Source: JAJDUF01 sp965238265 (GTDB lineage Bacteria; Chloroflexota; UBA11872; UBA12225; JAJDUF01). From it: DNA of 64,000 nt. The position numbers and the translations under genes are program-made. Location: NCBI GenBank assembly GCA_965238265.1, contig OZ250185.1, positions 3,162,001 to 3,226,000 of the forward strand, read 5' to 3'. The notes below the pieces were generated by a model. That model worked only from the letters and a program-made list of their open reading frames with translations, did not search any database and was not told where the DNA came from. Positions 1-9,149 of this stretch are shown here, in pieces (position 1 is the stretch's first letter; each line of letters starts with the position of its first letter).

Positions 1-1074
1 CTCGGCCTGTTGGATGTCGAACTGATCAATGGTCCAGAGTTTCTGCAGCCCAAGCTCGGCAGCCTCGATAGCTTGTTCCGCCTGACGTACTGCCCAAGGC
101 GATGGCGCCAGCGTCTGGAGCTTGATGTAGGTGTTCTGGGCACGCTCACGAGCAATGTGGGCCGACCGAATGGCCGCCTCAGACTGTGCCGTGCCCGTGG
201 CGTCCCGCAAGGCGTTCTCATAGTTGATTTTCGCCTTCTCAACGTCCAAGCGAGCGTTCTCCAGGTCCTGAGGCGACACTCGCGGCGCATCGCGCAGCTG
301 GGCCAACTGCGTGTGGGCACGATCTATAGCGATCTGCGCTGCCCGGACATCTTCCTCGCTCGGATCCTGTTGCAGTTTCGCCAGCCGCAGCTGGGCGCTT
401 TCCAGCGCTGCTTGGGCATTGGTCACCGCCAGCTCCGACGGTGGATCGAGCGCCGCCGCGAGATCGGCATCTTTCGCCGCCAGGTCGGCCCGCTGGCCCT
501 GGATATCCGCATGCGCCCGGTCGAGCGCTGCTTGCGCCGAGACGACGGCCGCTTCGGCGGTCTTGATCGCACTAGGCGACGGCCCTACCCGCAACTGCTC
601 CAGGGCTAACTCGGCCTGCTTGACCCCTAGCTCGGCCTGGAGCACGGTCTCCTCTTCTACTCTCGTGTCGAGCTGCGGCTCCTGCGCCAGCCCCGCCTGC
701 AACCGCACCTCCGCCTGCTCGAAATTGATGCGGGCTTTGGCAATGCGTAGCTGGAGGTCACCGGTTTCCAGCTCGGCAAGCACGTCGCCCTGCCTGACCG
801 TCTGCCCGGATTTCGCATTCACGCTGCGTAAGCGCCCGTCATTCTTGAAGAAGAGCTGCGATTCCCGGGCCGCCGTGATCCGCCCCAAGTTCGTAATCGC
901 CTCGACCAGCGTACCCCGTGTGACCTCGGTCGTTGGGCGAGTTTCCTGGACGCGCGTCCGCTTGAGTGGCGTGGGCGTTGGCGGCAGCGGCGTGAATAAC
1001 GTTGGCGCCTCGCAGGCAGTGAGGAGAACAAGCCCCCCTAGGATCAACGCCAGCGTCATGCATCTCCGCGCCAT
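1..1074 (-). CDS. HlyD/RND-type efflux periplasmic adaptor lipoprotein (partial, C-terminus cut by window edge)
   Basis: The frame is open from an ATG at 1074 down to base 1 (358 codons, no stop), so the C-terminus lies outside the window. The protein begins with a lipoprotein signal ending in the lipobox LLTAC (Cys21) and a Pro/Thr-rich spacer. A biotinyl-lipoyl-like half motif follows (GRITAARESQLFFKNDGRL, then a GQTVRQGDVLAELET stretch), and then a very long Ala/Gln/Glu-rich coiled-coil hairpin. This is the order of membrane-fusion (adaptor) proteins of ABC or RND exporters. The partner permease should lie beyond the left edge. A TTGACA at 1232-1227 on the minus strand may be its -35 box, but the -10 is poor. 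Family assignment is solid; the transported substrate is unknown. Confidence 0.85.
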   Translation of the reverse strand, partial: MARRCMTLALILGGLVLLTACEAPTLFTPLPPTPTPLKRTRVQETRPTTEVTRGTLVEAITNLGRITAARESQLFFKNDGRLRSVNAKSGQTVRQGDVLAELETGDLQLRIAKARINFEQAEVRLQAGLAQEPQLDTRVEEETVLQAELGVKQAELALEQLRVGPSPSAIKTAEAAVVSAQAALDRAHADIQGQRADLAAKDADLAAALDPPSELAVTNAQAALESAQLRLAKLQQDPSEEDVRAAQIAIDRAHTQLAQLRDAPRVSPQDLENARLDVEKAKINYENALRDATGTAQSEAAIRSAHIARERAQNTYIKLQTLAPSPWAVRQAEQAIEAAELGLQKLWTIDQFDIQQAE

Positions 1075-1547
1075 GATGTCCTCTTTACCTATGGTAGCTG
1101 CAACGCGATCCACCGATGCTCCTCAACACAATACCGGCTCGCCGAGACTCTCCCCCAGCAAGCCTTTCGGCCGTAAGTGCCTGGTGACAGGTTTGATTAA
1201 CCAGTTTAAGGGCGCGCGGACCTCACTGTCAATTCGCTGTCGGCGCTATCGCGCACAACCACTGTAATTGTACCGTATGATCGTGACCAACGGCACCTCG
1301 TTGCTAGGCGCTGGTGACATTTCCCGGTCATTCCCGCGAAAGCGGGAATCCAGGTCCCCGGCCTGGCCCCCACCCTCGCCCTCCCCCGTGCTGACGCATA
1401 GGGGAGGGAACACGCCGTCCCCCGGCGGAGCGGTCGCCTTTCACCTCGTTCCCCTGCCGCAGCGGGGGGCCATAGGGGGGCCGGAATGACGAAATGTCAA
1501 CACAACCTAGAAGCAGCAGCAATCAAGAGACGGACTCAGTAGCGCGG
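1075..1547. repeat. Intergenic region with two dispersed palindromic repeats
   Basis: No convincing gene. It holds a TTCCCGCGAAAGCGGGAA palindrome at about 1330-1350 (the chromosome-wide GCGGGAATGAC repeat family) and, at about 1435-1490, a C-rich/G-rich element ending in GGGGGCCATAGGGGGGCC that recurs near 37990, 51540, 52165 and 53590. ORFs crossing this stretch are repeat translations. Confidence 0.6.
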
Positions 1548-2945
1548 CTACCTGACCGCCGGACGTGCCGGTCGGAGCAGCGACAGCAGACTGAGGAACG
1601 CAACCAACAGCACAAACGCAGCCACGATCAGGATGACCGGGCTAATGCCAATGATGTCGGCCAGAGCAGCGGCGAAGAGAATGGGAATAACCGACCAGAC
1701 ACTATTCAACACGAACAGGATGGCAAAGATCCTCCCCCGCAGATGTGGGGCCGTGGCCTCTACCAAGACCGTCTGCGCGGGTACCGTCACCAGAGCAAAC
1801 GCACAGCCGATGAGCAGCGCCACCAGGCCCACCAGCCCGGCATAGGCCGCGACCTCCCAAGGCGGCAGCGCGGCCGGGCCGCCGCTGGCCAGCGCCGGCG
1901 CCATCTCTTCGAAGAGCGGCCGGACGAGGGTGAGCGCCGGCAGCGTGACGGCCATGGCCATCAAACCCACGAACACGAGCCGCGTGCGGTTCCACTTCTG
2001 CCCCCAGTGGCCGATGGCAGCACTGGCGAGGAGAATGCCCAACCCTGCCGGACCGAGCACGTAGCCGGCGTCCTCGGGGCCAAAGCCGAGCACCCGTGAG
2101 ACATAGCCCGGCCCCAGGGTGGCCAGCAGGTACACAATCGCAATGGTCACGCTCAAGAGGACCAGCATCGTCCGCACGGCACGGTTAGTACGCAAGAACT
2201 CGAACCCTATCGCCAAGTCGCGCCAGAGGGTATCGCCCCGCAAGGCGTCGAGCAGCGCTACGTGCGCCGGTGGGAGGTGCTGCTCCAGGCGTGGCATGAG
2301 CGCGATGGCGAGGCCGGCGAGGGCATAGGCTGCCGTGATGACGGCAAAAAGGCCGAGCGGCCCGGCCAGCTTGAGCATCGTTGGCCCCAAGAGCACGAAT
2401 CCCAGCACTTGGGTCAACGTAAACGACATGTTGAAGAGCGAGTTGGCGGCTAGGAGGTGGCGCCGGGGCATGACGAGGGGGATGGTCGCGATTTCCGCCG
2501 GGGCGAAGAACTGGCTGAAGGCCGAGTTGAGCATGGTCAGACCATAGATCGCCAAGACCGAACGGTCGGTGGCGAGAAAGGCCAGCACCAGCAAGGCACG
2601 GCTCAGATTGGTGAGGATCAGCACCCAGCGTTTGCTGAGACGATCAACGAGCGCTCCGGCCGGTGGGCCGAGGAGTAGGGCGGGGATCGTGAAGCTGGCG
2701 ACGACCAGACTGACACTCGTACTGGAGTTGGTCAGGCGCTCGACTTCGACGATCAAGCCGTAGTTGAGCGCGTTTTGGGCGGTCTGGGAGCAGATTTGCG
2801 CCACCCAGAGCAAGAGGAACGGTCGTTGGCGCAGCACCGGCCTGTAGCCGCGTCCCTCCTGCCGGTCCGGTGGCGGTGGCTGAGGAGGCTTGCCGTCCAG
2901 CGCGGCGGCCAACGTTGGTTTAGCCGCAGGGGTTGACGTGCTCAC
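1548..2945 (-). CDS. MFS transporter (drug/siderophore exporter type)
   Basis: A 465-aa polytopic membrane protein, the usual length for a 12-TM major facilitator. After a Pro-rich cytoplasmic N-terminus (about 45 residues) come hydrophobic segments with the loop 2-3 motif GALVDRLSKRW, a variant of the MFS motif A, and a second-half loop GHWGQKWNRTRL. The sequence style (LRQRPFLLLWVAQICSQTAQNALNYG) resembles the MFS_3/EntS exporter group. It is the last gene of a minus-strand unit: its ATG overlaps the DUF951 stop by 4 bp (ATGA), implying translational coupling. Export of a small molecule across the inner membrane is inferred from the family. The substrate cannot be read from the sequence. 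Confidence 0.85.
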   Translation of the reverse strand: MSTSTPAAKPTLAAALDGKPPQPPPPDRQEGRGYRPVLRQRPFLLLWVAQICSQTAQNALNYGLIVEVERLTNSSTSVSLVVASFTIPALLLGPPAGALVDRLSKRWVLILTNLSRALLVLAFLATDRSVLAIYGLTMLNSAFSQFFAPAEIATIPLVMPRRHLLAANSLFNMSFTLTQVLGFVLLGPTMLKLAGPLGLFAVITAAYALAGLAIALMPRLEQHLPPAHVALLDALRGDTLWRDLAIGFEFLRTNRAVRTMLVLLSVTIAIVYLLATLGPGYVSRVLGFGPEDAGYVLGPAGLGILLASAAIGHWGQKWNRTRLVFVGLMAMAVTLPALTLVRPLFEEMAPALASGGPAALPPWEVAAYAGLVGLVALLIGCAFALVTVPAQTVLVEATAPHLRGRIFAILFVLNSVWSVIPILFAAALADIIGISPVILIVAAFVLLVAFLSLLSLLRPARPAVR

Positions 2946-3157
2946 TGGCGATCAGCTCCTGCGGGCTGCGGGCCACGGGAGACGAAGCGTTTGATGCGGC
3001 GCTCCAGCCGTGAGCGCGGCAGGAGGACGCGACGCTCGCAGGTCTGGCAGCGCAGCCCAATGTCGGCGCCGAGGCGAACGATGCGCCATGTATCTCCCCC
3101 GCAAGGATGCGCCTTGCGTAGCTGCACCACGTCGTCGAGCGCAAGCTCGAGTACCAT
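2942..3157 (-). CDS. DUF951 family small protein
   Basis: A 71-aa protein with the recognisable DUF951 pattern: a start resembling LELALDDVVQLRKAHPCGG, then the GADIGLRCQTCERRVLLPRS stretch containing a CxxC pair. Together with the PCGG Cys this could bind zinc. The family is widespread in Firmicutes and Chloroflexota and has no established function. The gene lies 47 bp downstream of pyrF and overlaps the MFS gene by 4 bp, so pyrF, DUF951 and MFS look like one transcription unit. Frames on the other strand here are shadows. The assignment rests on pattern recognition of the conserved core. Confidence 0.85.
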   Translation of the reverse strand: MVLELALDDVVQLRKAHPCGGDTWRIVRLGADIGLRCQTCERRVLLPRSRLERRIKRFVSRGPQPAGADRQ

Positions 3158-3204
3158 ACCAACGAGTGCTCTGCCCCTCGGCCCTTGCGAGGGTACCCCA
3201 AGCG

Positions 3205-4029
3205 TTAGCGCGTCCTGGCCCGATTACAGAGATCGCGCAGCCGCAGCGCGGCGCCGCGCGCGGCGGTGGCGAAATCCGACGCGGGAGACGCATACAACAC
3301 CTGCCGCGCCACATTGATCAGCGCCGAGGCGCCACCCTTGGTGGCCGCGGCAGCCGCCGCTGCTGCATCCCCTCCCTGTGCTCCGACACCAGGTACCAGG
3401 ATCGGTGTTTCAGGGCAAAGGTCCCGGATGCGGGCTAGCTCCCGCGGCTGCGTCGCACCAACCACCAGCCCGGTATTCCGGTGGCTGTCCCAGGATTCTA
3501 CGCGGCGAGCGACCACTTCGTACAAGGGCGCCCCGTTAACCGACAGGTCCTGAATCTCGGTAGCCCCCGGGTTCGAGGTGCGGCAGAGGACAAAGACGCC
3601 ACGTTCCGGTCGTGCCAAGAACGGCTCCAGCGCGTCGCGGCCCAGGAAGGGACTGACGGTCGCTGCGTCGAACGCATACACGTCGAAGAGCGCTTGCGCG
3701 TAGCGCCGCATCGTGTTGCCGATGTCACCCCGCTTGGCATCGCCAATCACCAGCACGCCGTCCGGAACATGCCGGACCGTCTCGCTCAGGGCGGCCATAC
3801 CGGGTGGTCCCAGCGCCTCGTAGAAGGCCAGATTGGGCTTATAAGCACAGACGAGATCCGCGGTGGCGTCAATAATGGCCCGATTGAAGGCCACGGCCGC
3901 AGCGGCTTCATTGCTCGCACCGGCACGCACACTCACCGGAGCCAGTTGCGGATCGTAATCCAGACCGATGCACAGGATGGTGTCGCGGCGCACGATAGTC
4001 TCGGCAAGACGAGTACGGAAGCTGCTCAT
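3205..4029 (-). CDS. pyrF: Orotidine 5'-phosphate decarboxylase, long (type 2) form
   Basis: Catalyses the last step of de novo UMP synthesis, OMP to UMP plus CO2, in the cytoplasm. The 274-aa length matches the longer pyrF subfamily rather than the roughly 230-aa E. coli type. Near the N-terminus is CIGLDYDP (substrate-binding Asp). YKPN follows at residues 63-66, and the catalytic signature GDAKRGDIGNT at 96-106 supplies the Asp-Lys-Asp charge network. The phosphate-binding loop lies near the C-terminal LVPGVGAQGGD stretch. The ATG directly follows the stop codon of one frame of the upstream kinase remnant. No other pyrimidine gene is present in the window. Confidence 0.96.
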   Translation of the reverse strand: MSSFRTRLAETIVRRDTILCIGLDYDPQLAPVSVRAGASNEAAAAVAFNRAIIDATADLVCAYKPNLAFYEALGPPGMAALSETVRHVPDGVLVIGDAKRGDIGNTMRRYAQALFDVYAFDAATVSPFLGRDALEPFLARPERGVFVLCRTSNPGATEIQDLSVNGAPLYEVVARRVESWDSHRNTGLVVGATQPRELARIRDLCPETPILVPGVGAQGGDAAAAAAAATKGGASALINVARQVLYASPASDFATAARGAALRLRDLCNRARTR

Positions 4030-4292
4030 CTAGGCAACCTGCTGCGGAACGAGCGCCTTACGCACCGTATCCGTGCGGACGATGACCACTGCACGTGGGC
4101 AGCAACAGCGGCAGCGAGGTGTGATTTTCCGGTGCCGGGTAGCCCCGCCAACACAACCAAGGCCGCCGGCCCAGCAGGCCACGGCGGCAGCCGCAGCGCA
4201 TCCCACACCCGGCGCGGCACGGGGGCGGTGTTCATGGGCGCCGGTCCACCAAGCTCATCGCCGGTAGCGGCGAGATCAGGTTGGACGCTCAT
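4026..4292 (-). pseudogene. Truncated, frameshifted P-loop kinase (AAA_33-like) remnant
   Basis: The 88-aa frame contains an intact Walker A, LAGLPGTGKSHLAAAVAAHV, and then loses sense after residue 72. In another frame the DNA immediately continues as AVVIVRTDTVRKALVPQQVA and a stop. This is the usual continuation of small P-loop kinases of the gluconate kinase/zeta-like type, where R(S/T)DxVRK follows the first beta strand. The reading is therefore an N-terminal kinase fragment with one frameshift, terminated just before pyrF; both frames stop within a few bases of the pyrF ATG. A functional short protein is unlikely because the rest of the kinase fold is absent. Confidence 0.65.
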
Positions 4293-4309
4293 GACCCATC
4301 CGCCGCGGC

Positions 4310-6271
4310 TTACGGCGGCAGGGGTGCTCCCTCGCGGATCGAATTGAGCGCCTCATCGCTCACCACCACCAGGTTCTCCCACCGATAGCCACGGACAAAG
4401 AACGTCGTGAGCGTCGGTATCCACCGCCGCAGGCCACTTTCGATAACATAGACCTTGTTACCGGTACTGCCCTTGACAATGCTGCCTTCGGCAACTCCGA
4501 AGGGTAAGCCCTCAGGAATGCTGCGTAGGAAGCTCCCACTGGCCTCGGTGACCTGATCCCACTGGAAGCCGCGCGTCACGAAAAGCTCCAGCGTCGAAAT
4601 CCAGCGTCGCTTGCCGTCTTCGATCACATAGATTTTCGACCCGGCGGTTTCCCGCACCAACGTGCCTTCCGGCAACACCGCCGGAATGCGGACGGCCACG
4701 AACGCCGGCACGTTAATCACGGCATTCCACTGATAGCCACCGGCGGCGAACGCTGCCGGCGAGGTAATCCACTCCCGTCTTCCGTTGCGAATGACGTAGA
4801 TCGCCCCGTTCGGCTCGCGGATCAGGCTGCCCTCGCGCAAAGGCGAGATCGCCTGGCCTTCCGGAATCGGGGTGAGCTGCTCCGGTCGGACATCCGTCCA
4901 AGTCCCGGGGCCTATATCCAAGAGGGCCGCCGTCGTTGGGTCTGGCACCCAATGGCGATTGCCGGCTGCTACCAGGTAGACCCGTCCGGAGGTGAAGTCG
5001 CGCTGAACGGTGACGGCACCGGCCGGCGTACCAGGCGTGGTCGGGGCGGCCGTCGGATCGCCCTCTTCCAGCGCGTAGAGCCGGCGGTCTTGCGAGCCAA
5101 CATACAGCGTCCCGTCGGCGCCGAGCGCCATGGCAGCCACGATTTCGCCCTTGGTCTCGAACGTACTGAACAACGCGCCGGACGGAGAAAGCACGTAGAC
5201 CTTGCCGTCCCGCGAAGCAACGTACACGTTGTCACGGCCATCTATGAGGGCTGGCGCCAGAATGCCCTTGCTGCCCTCAGGGTCGAACTCCCACTTGACA
5301 GCGCCTGTACTACCATTAACCGCGTAGAGGATGCCGGTTTCCGAGCTGACATACACCGTGCCGTTGGCCCCGAGCGAGGGCGCAGCACGCAACGCCTTGT
5401 TAGCGCTCAGGACCGTCTTCCACCGGAGCGCGCCGTCGGCGTCAATGGCGTACAAGGTCCCCTTGGCAGTGCCGATGTAGGCAGTGCTGTCAGGACCGAT
5501 GGCGGGGCCGGCGAATGCCGCACCATCAAGCCCAAACATCCAGCGGTCCCCCGTAGCAGCTTCGCCGTTGAAGATCTCATTACGGTGCGAGGCCCAGAAG
5601 ATCGTGCCGTTCGCCGCGCTGCGTGCCGGCGCGCCCGTCACAGCGCCATTGGCCCGACGCACACCCCGCGCGCTGCCATCATCGTCAACTTGGTAGACCA
5701 CCCCATCATCAGCGCCAAGCGCAATGCAGCAATACCCGTCGTCCAAGAGCGCAGCGCCACGGACCGGGCTGCTGCCGTCTGCGTACGATGAAGACGACAC
5801 AGAGAAGGTCCAGTCCAGGGTACCATCGGAATTGATGCCGAGAATACGGCCGTCCGCAACGCCGACGATGATATGGTCGAGCTTGTCAATCGCCGGCGCC
5901 GTGATGTCACCACCGGAACCCTTAACAGTCTTCCTATTTTCCAGTTTAAGCTCGCGGGTATCAATCTGCCACCGCTGCGTGCCGTTGGGGCGAATAGCCG
6001 TGAGGAAGTGATAGGCCGGGGCGTAGATCGTCCCGTCCTCATCAATCGCCAGCCCGCCAATAATCGGTTCCCGAATGTCAAGGACCCATTTCTGGCGCAG
6101 CGATACCGGCCCATTCACCGTGGTGCGACCGGTGCGCTGCGGATCGTGCTGGAACTGCGGCCACGGCGAGTCCTTTTCGGGGCCGGGCGCAGCGGCCACC
6201 GGTAAGGCCGTACCGATAGCAAACAATGCAGCGAGAACCGCGACAATGATACGGCGCATCTCTGTGGCCAT
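4310..6271 (-). CDS. Secreted PQQ-like beta-propeller protein with C-terminal repeats
   Basis: 653 aa with a Sec signal peptide (positive MRRIIVAV start, hydrophobic run, cleavage near AAAPGPE). Residues about 35-400 are repeated blades of the PQQ/PQQ-like type: DEDGTIYAP, NSDGTLDW, SANGTIFWAS, DADGALRWK, GANGTVYVSS, GADGTLYVGS. These form a predicted extracytoplasmic eight-bladed propeller. Residues about 425-650 hold at least four copies of a roughly 60-aa unit with the core YVI.(D/N/S)G.RRWI (for example KIYVIEDGKRRWIS and KVYVIESGLRRWIP). There is no cofactor-binding evidence, so a role in binding or scaffolding outside the cell is as likely as dehydrogenase activity. Confidence 0.85.
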   Translation of the reverse strand: MATEMRRIIVAVLAALFAIGTALPVAAAPGPEKDSPWPQFQHDPQRTGRTTVNGPVSLRQKWVLDIREPIIGGLAIDEDGTIYAPAYHFLTAIRPNGTQRWQIDTRELKLENRKTVKGSGGDITAPAIDKLDHIIVGVADGRILGINSDGTLDWTFSVSSSSYADGSSPVRGAALLDDGYCCIALGADDGVVYQVDDDGSARGVRRANGAVTGAPARSAANGTIFWASHRNEIFNGEAATGDRWMFGLDGAAFAGPAIGPDSTAYIGTAKGTLYAIDADGALRWKTVLSANKALRAAPSLGANGTVYVSSETGILYAVNGSTGAVKWEFDPEGSKGILAPALIDGRDNVYVASRDGKVYVLSPSGALFSTFETKGEIVAAMALGADGTLYVGSQDRRLYALEEGDPTAAPTTPGTPAGAVTVQRDFTSGRVYLVAAGNRHWVPDPTTAALLDIGPGTWTDVRPEQLTPIPEGQAISPLREGSLIREPNGAIYVIRNGRREWITSPAAFAAGGYQWNAVINVPAFVAVRIPAVLPEGTLVRETAGSKIYVIEDGKRRWISTLELFVTRGFQWDQVTEASGSFLRSIPEGLPFGVAEGSIVKGSTGNKVYVIESGLRRWIPTLTTFFVRGYRWENLVVVSDEALNSIREGAPLPP

Positions 6272-6426
6272 AATGCTCTCCTTAGCCTGACCCCCGCGGA
6301 CTTATGACAAAGGTACCAGGGGCCGGCTCAAGCACTGCAACGAACACTTCGCCGGCAATGACCTCACCAAGCACGGCCGTCTCCGCGCCCCCAAGGGTAG
6401 CATGTGGCCGCCGGTCTCATCACGGA

Positions 6427-6936
6427 TTACTGACTCTGGATGCTCAGAAGCTCGACTTGAAATACCAGTGTGGCCCCCGGAGGGATGGAGACCGTACCAT
6501 CCGCTTCGACCCAGCCGTGGTCTCCGTAGCCTAGCTCTGCCGGGATCACCAGCTTGCGATGGCCACCGACCCGCATGGTGGCTACCCCTTCATCCCAGCC
6601 GGCGATCACCATGCCCTGGCCCAGCGGGAACGGGAACGGGTTGCGGCCCTCGGCCCGGGAGCTATCGAACTGCGTGCCGTCGGTCAGCCAGCCCGTGTAG
6701 TGGACTTCCACCTCGTCGCCCGCTTTCGGTGCAGCGCCGTCGCCGACGCGCAAATCGCGGTAGCGCAGACCAGACGCGGTGATGGTGAACTGCTCGCTAT
6801 CGGACAGCACCGGCCCATCCAACGCATCGGGGTTAACGGACTCGCTGGCAGCACCTTCACCATCCCCACAGGCGCCAAGCACAACGGCTGCCACGAGCAC
6901 AAGCAGTACCGGCCAGAGACGTAAGCGCATAGTCAC
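6427..6936 (-). CDS. FKBP-type peptidyl-prolyl cis-trans isomerase lipoprotein
   Basis: 169 aa. Lipoprotein signal MTMRLRLWPVLLVLVAAVVL with lipobox VLGAC (Cys23) and an acidic linker. A single FKBP domain follows from about residue 50: VEVHYTGWLTDGTQFDSS, then the GQGMVIAGWDEGVATMRVG stretch, ELGYGDHG and the final strand TLVFQVELLSI. All the hallmark positions of a catalytic FKBP are visible (Y of HYTG, FDSS, W of AGWDEG, Y of LGYG). It should accelerate prolyl isomerisation during folding of exported proteins on the outer face of the membrane. It lies 155 bp upstream of the propeller gene in the same orientation. The GTG or ATG at 6936 gives the full signal peptide. Confidence 0.95.
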   Translation of the reverse strand: MTMRLRLWPVLLVLVAAVVLGACGDGEGAASESVNPDALDGPVLSDSEQFTITASGLRYRDLRVGDGAAPKAGDEVEVHYTGWLTDGTQFDSSRAEGRNPFPFPLGQGMVIAGWDEGVATMRVGGHRKLVIPAELGYGDHGWVEADGTVSIPPGATLVFQVELLSIQSQ

Positions 6937-7279
6937 CCCTCCTCAACGTCCTCACCCCCCCCACCCCCCTCTCCACAAGTAGAGAGGGGGGTCAGCCGGA
7001 GGCTCCCTCAGCCGTAGGCCGGCCCCCGGGAATGAGGAGCACGTGGGCAAAGTATACCTGCGGCGGCCGGCAGAGTCGTGTCGCGCGATCTCCGGCGGCC
7101 AGCGCGGGGGCGAGGCAGGCTGGACCTAACCCCCGGCCCCTTCCCTGCCAAGGAAGGGGCGTCCGCGCGGCGAGCGGGGGTGGGAATGGCCCTGGATTCC
7201 GGCTTCCGCCGGAATGACGGTATTGCGAGGGTCTCCATTCGCGGGAGTGACGAGTGCCTGGGTGCGATTCATCGCGTCC
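6937..7279. repeat. Repeat-filled intergenic region
   Basis: No gene seen. It contains a C-rich tract (about 6950-6990), a copy of the CTAACCCCCGGCCCCTTCCC element at about 7125-7160 (also found near 56900, 58400 and 62760) and the palindrome ATTCCGGCTTCCGCCGGAAT at about 7195-7214. Confidence 0.6.
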
Positions 7280-9115
7280 CTATGTATAGCGGTCGGCTTG
7301 CATGGCATAGAGCTTGGCGTAGGTGCCACCACGCGCATATAGCTCGCTGTGAGCGCCGTACTCGATGATCCGGCCACCTTCCAGCACCGCGATGACGTCG
7401 GCCATCCGCACGGTGCTGAACCGGTGCGAGATCAGCAGCGTCGTCCGGCCGGTCATCAGCTCGGCAAAACTGCGGTAGGTCTCGTACTCCGCCGCCGCGT
7501 CTAGGGCGGCCGTCGGCTCATCGAGCACGAGGAAATCGGCGTGGTGGCGCATGAACACGCGCGCCAGGGCGATCTTCTGCCACTCACCCCCGGACAGGTC
7601 CGCCCCGACGCCCTCGCCCAGCAGCCAGCGGCTCAACAGCGTCTCGTACCCCTGCGGCAGCGCGGCCAGCGCCTCATGGATGCCGGCGCTCATCGCGGCC
7701 TGGCGCACCCGGTCCAGATCATCGAGCCGGCGCACGTCACCGATGCCGACATTCTCCCGCGCGGTCAAGCCGTACTGCGCGTAGTCCTGGAAAATAGCGC
7801 CAATGCGTGCCCGCAGCGCCGCCGGCGCGACATCGCGCAGGTCGGTTCCGTCCCAGAGAATGTGTCCCTCCGTCGGATCGTAGAGGCGCGTCAGCAGCTT
7901 GACGAGGGTGGTCTTGCCGGCGCCATTGCTGCCGACGAGGGCCATGCACCGGTTTGCCGGGATGGTCAGGTTGACGTGGCGCAAGACCCACGGATGCTGC
8001 GCCGAATACCGGAACGAGACGTCGCGTAGCTCGATGCCCGCGGTCAACGGACCGATGGGCCGGCCTGGGGACGCGACCGGCATTGGCTCCGGCAGCGCGG
8101 CCAGGTCGGTGAACCGCCGGAAGAACAGCAGGCTCTCGTTAAGGCTGGCGAAGGCGAAGACGAGGCCGGTCAGGCCGCCTTGCACACTGCCGACGGCGCT
8201 GGTGTAGAGCGTGACATCACCCAGGCTGATGCGCCCGGCGAACGCTTGGAGCACGACCACGACAAAGGCCGCGCTGGCGACGAGGCTACTGAGCAACCCC
8301 AAGCCCGCCTGCCAGCGCAACTCGCGGGCCTGCTGTTGACGCTGTGCCCGATGGATAGCCTGATAGCCGCGCCGAAACCGGTCGAGGAAGTAGTCGGCGA
8401 GGCCGAACAGCCGCAGCTCCTTGACAAAGGGTAAGCCGGAGAGGATCGAGCCGTAATACGAGGCCTGCCGCTCTTGGGGGCTGTTCCACTCCGCTAGGAG
8501 CAGGCGGTACCGCCCGAGCTTCAACTCCGCGACCAGTTGGACGGCCGCCGCGACGGCACACAAGGCGGCGAGTAGCGGGCTGAAGGCCAGCAGCACCACC
8601 AGAAAGCCGCTCAACGTGACCGTGCTTTGCAACACACTACTGAAGATATGGACCGTTTGCTGCGGCCCCATCATGGCGCCTTGCGTCGCCAGCTGTATGC
8701 GGTCGTAGAAGCGCGGGTCCTCGAAGTAGCGCAGCCCAATGAAGCCGTTGACCTGCCGATAGACCGCGAGCTGTGCCCGGAGGGTCACGCGCCGGCTCAA
8801 CTCCGCGGTGAGGAAGGTGCTACCGGCCGTCATCGTGGCGCTCAGGGCGGCGAGGAGGGCTTGGGCGACCAGCAGGGGCAGCACACTGGCGACCACGTTG
8901 CTCGGCGTATTGCCCTGGAGGGCCTGGGCGAGCAGGTCGAACAGGAGCTTCGTCACCCAGGCGGTGGCAACCGGAACCAGCCCTTGTGTGACATTGAGCA
9001 CCAGCAGGCCACTGAAGCTGGCCGGCTGCGCGTGCCACGCCAGCCCGACCAACTGCCGCACGGCCCCGGCGTAGCGGGACGCCGCCTGGAGCCACTGTCG
9101 GAGAGCGGTCAACAT
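7280..9115 (-). CDS. ABC transporter, fused permease and ATPase (exporter type)
   Basis: 611 aa: an N-terminal transmembrane domain of about 330 residues with six predicted helices, then a complete ATPase domain. Motifs: Walker A GSNGAGKTTL near residue 391, Q-loop IFQDYAQY, signature LSGGEWQK near 505, Walker B FLVLDEPTAALD near 528, and the switch His in LLISHRFSTV. The half-transporter layout means it should act as a homodimer at the inner membrane. Substrate is not readable; the ERQASYYGSILSG region is common in peptide or lipid exporters. It stands alone, with decayed fragments upstream. The start at 9115 gives a natural N-terminus but has no strong Shine-Dalgarno. Confidence 0.93.
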   Translation of the reverse strand: MLTALRQWLQAASRYAGAVRQLVGLAWHAQPASFSGLLVLNVTQGLVPVATAWVTKLLFDLLAQALQGNTPSNVVASVLPLLVAQALLAALSATMTAGSTFLTAELSRRVTLRAQLAVYRQVNGFIGLRYFEDPRFYDRIQLATQGAMMGPQQTVHIFSSVLQSTVTLSGFLVVLLAFSPLLAALCAVAAAVQLVAELKLGRYRLLLAEWNSPQERQASYYGSILSGLPFVKELRLFGLADYFLDRFRRGYQAIHRAQRQQQARELRWQAGLGLLSSLVASAAFVVVVLQAFAGRISLGDVTLYTSAVGSVQGGLTGLVFAFASLNESLLFFRRFTDLAALPEPMPVASPGRPIGPLTAGIELRDVSFRYSAQHPWVLRHVNLTIPANRCMALVGSNGAGKTTLVKLLTRLYDPTEGHILWDGTDLRDVAPAALRARIGAIFQDYAQYGLTARENVGIGDVRRLDDLDRVRQAAMSAGIHEALAALPQGYETLLSRWLLGEGVGADLSGGEWQKIALARVFMRHHADFLVLDEPTAALDAAAEYETYRSFAELMTGRTTLLISHRFSTVRMADVIAVLEGGRIIEYGAHSELYARGGTYAKLYAMQADRYT

Positions 9116-9149
9116 CGCGTGCCTACGGCGTCCCTTGCTGTTTCAGCCG

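Noticed and set aside
10..1267. Plus-strand frames of 199 and 318 codons over the left edge
   Set aside because: They are shadows of the minus-strand HlyD-type adaptor, which has lipobox, coiled coil and conserved motifs.
1494..2763. Plus-strand frames over the MFS gene
   Set aside because: Arg/Gln/His-rich translations with no domains; the antisense strand encodes a clear transporter.
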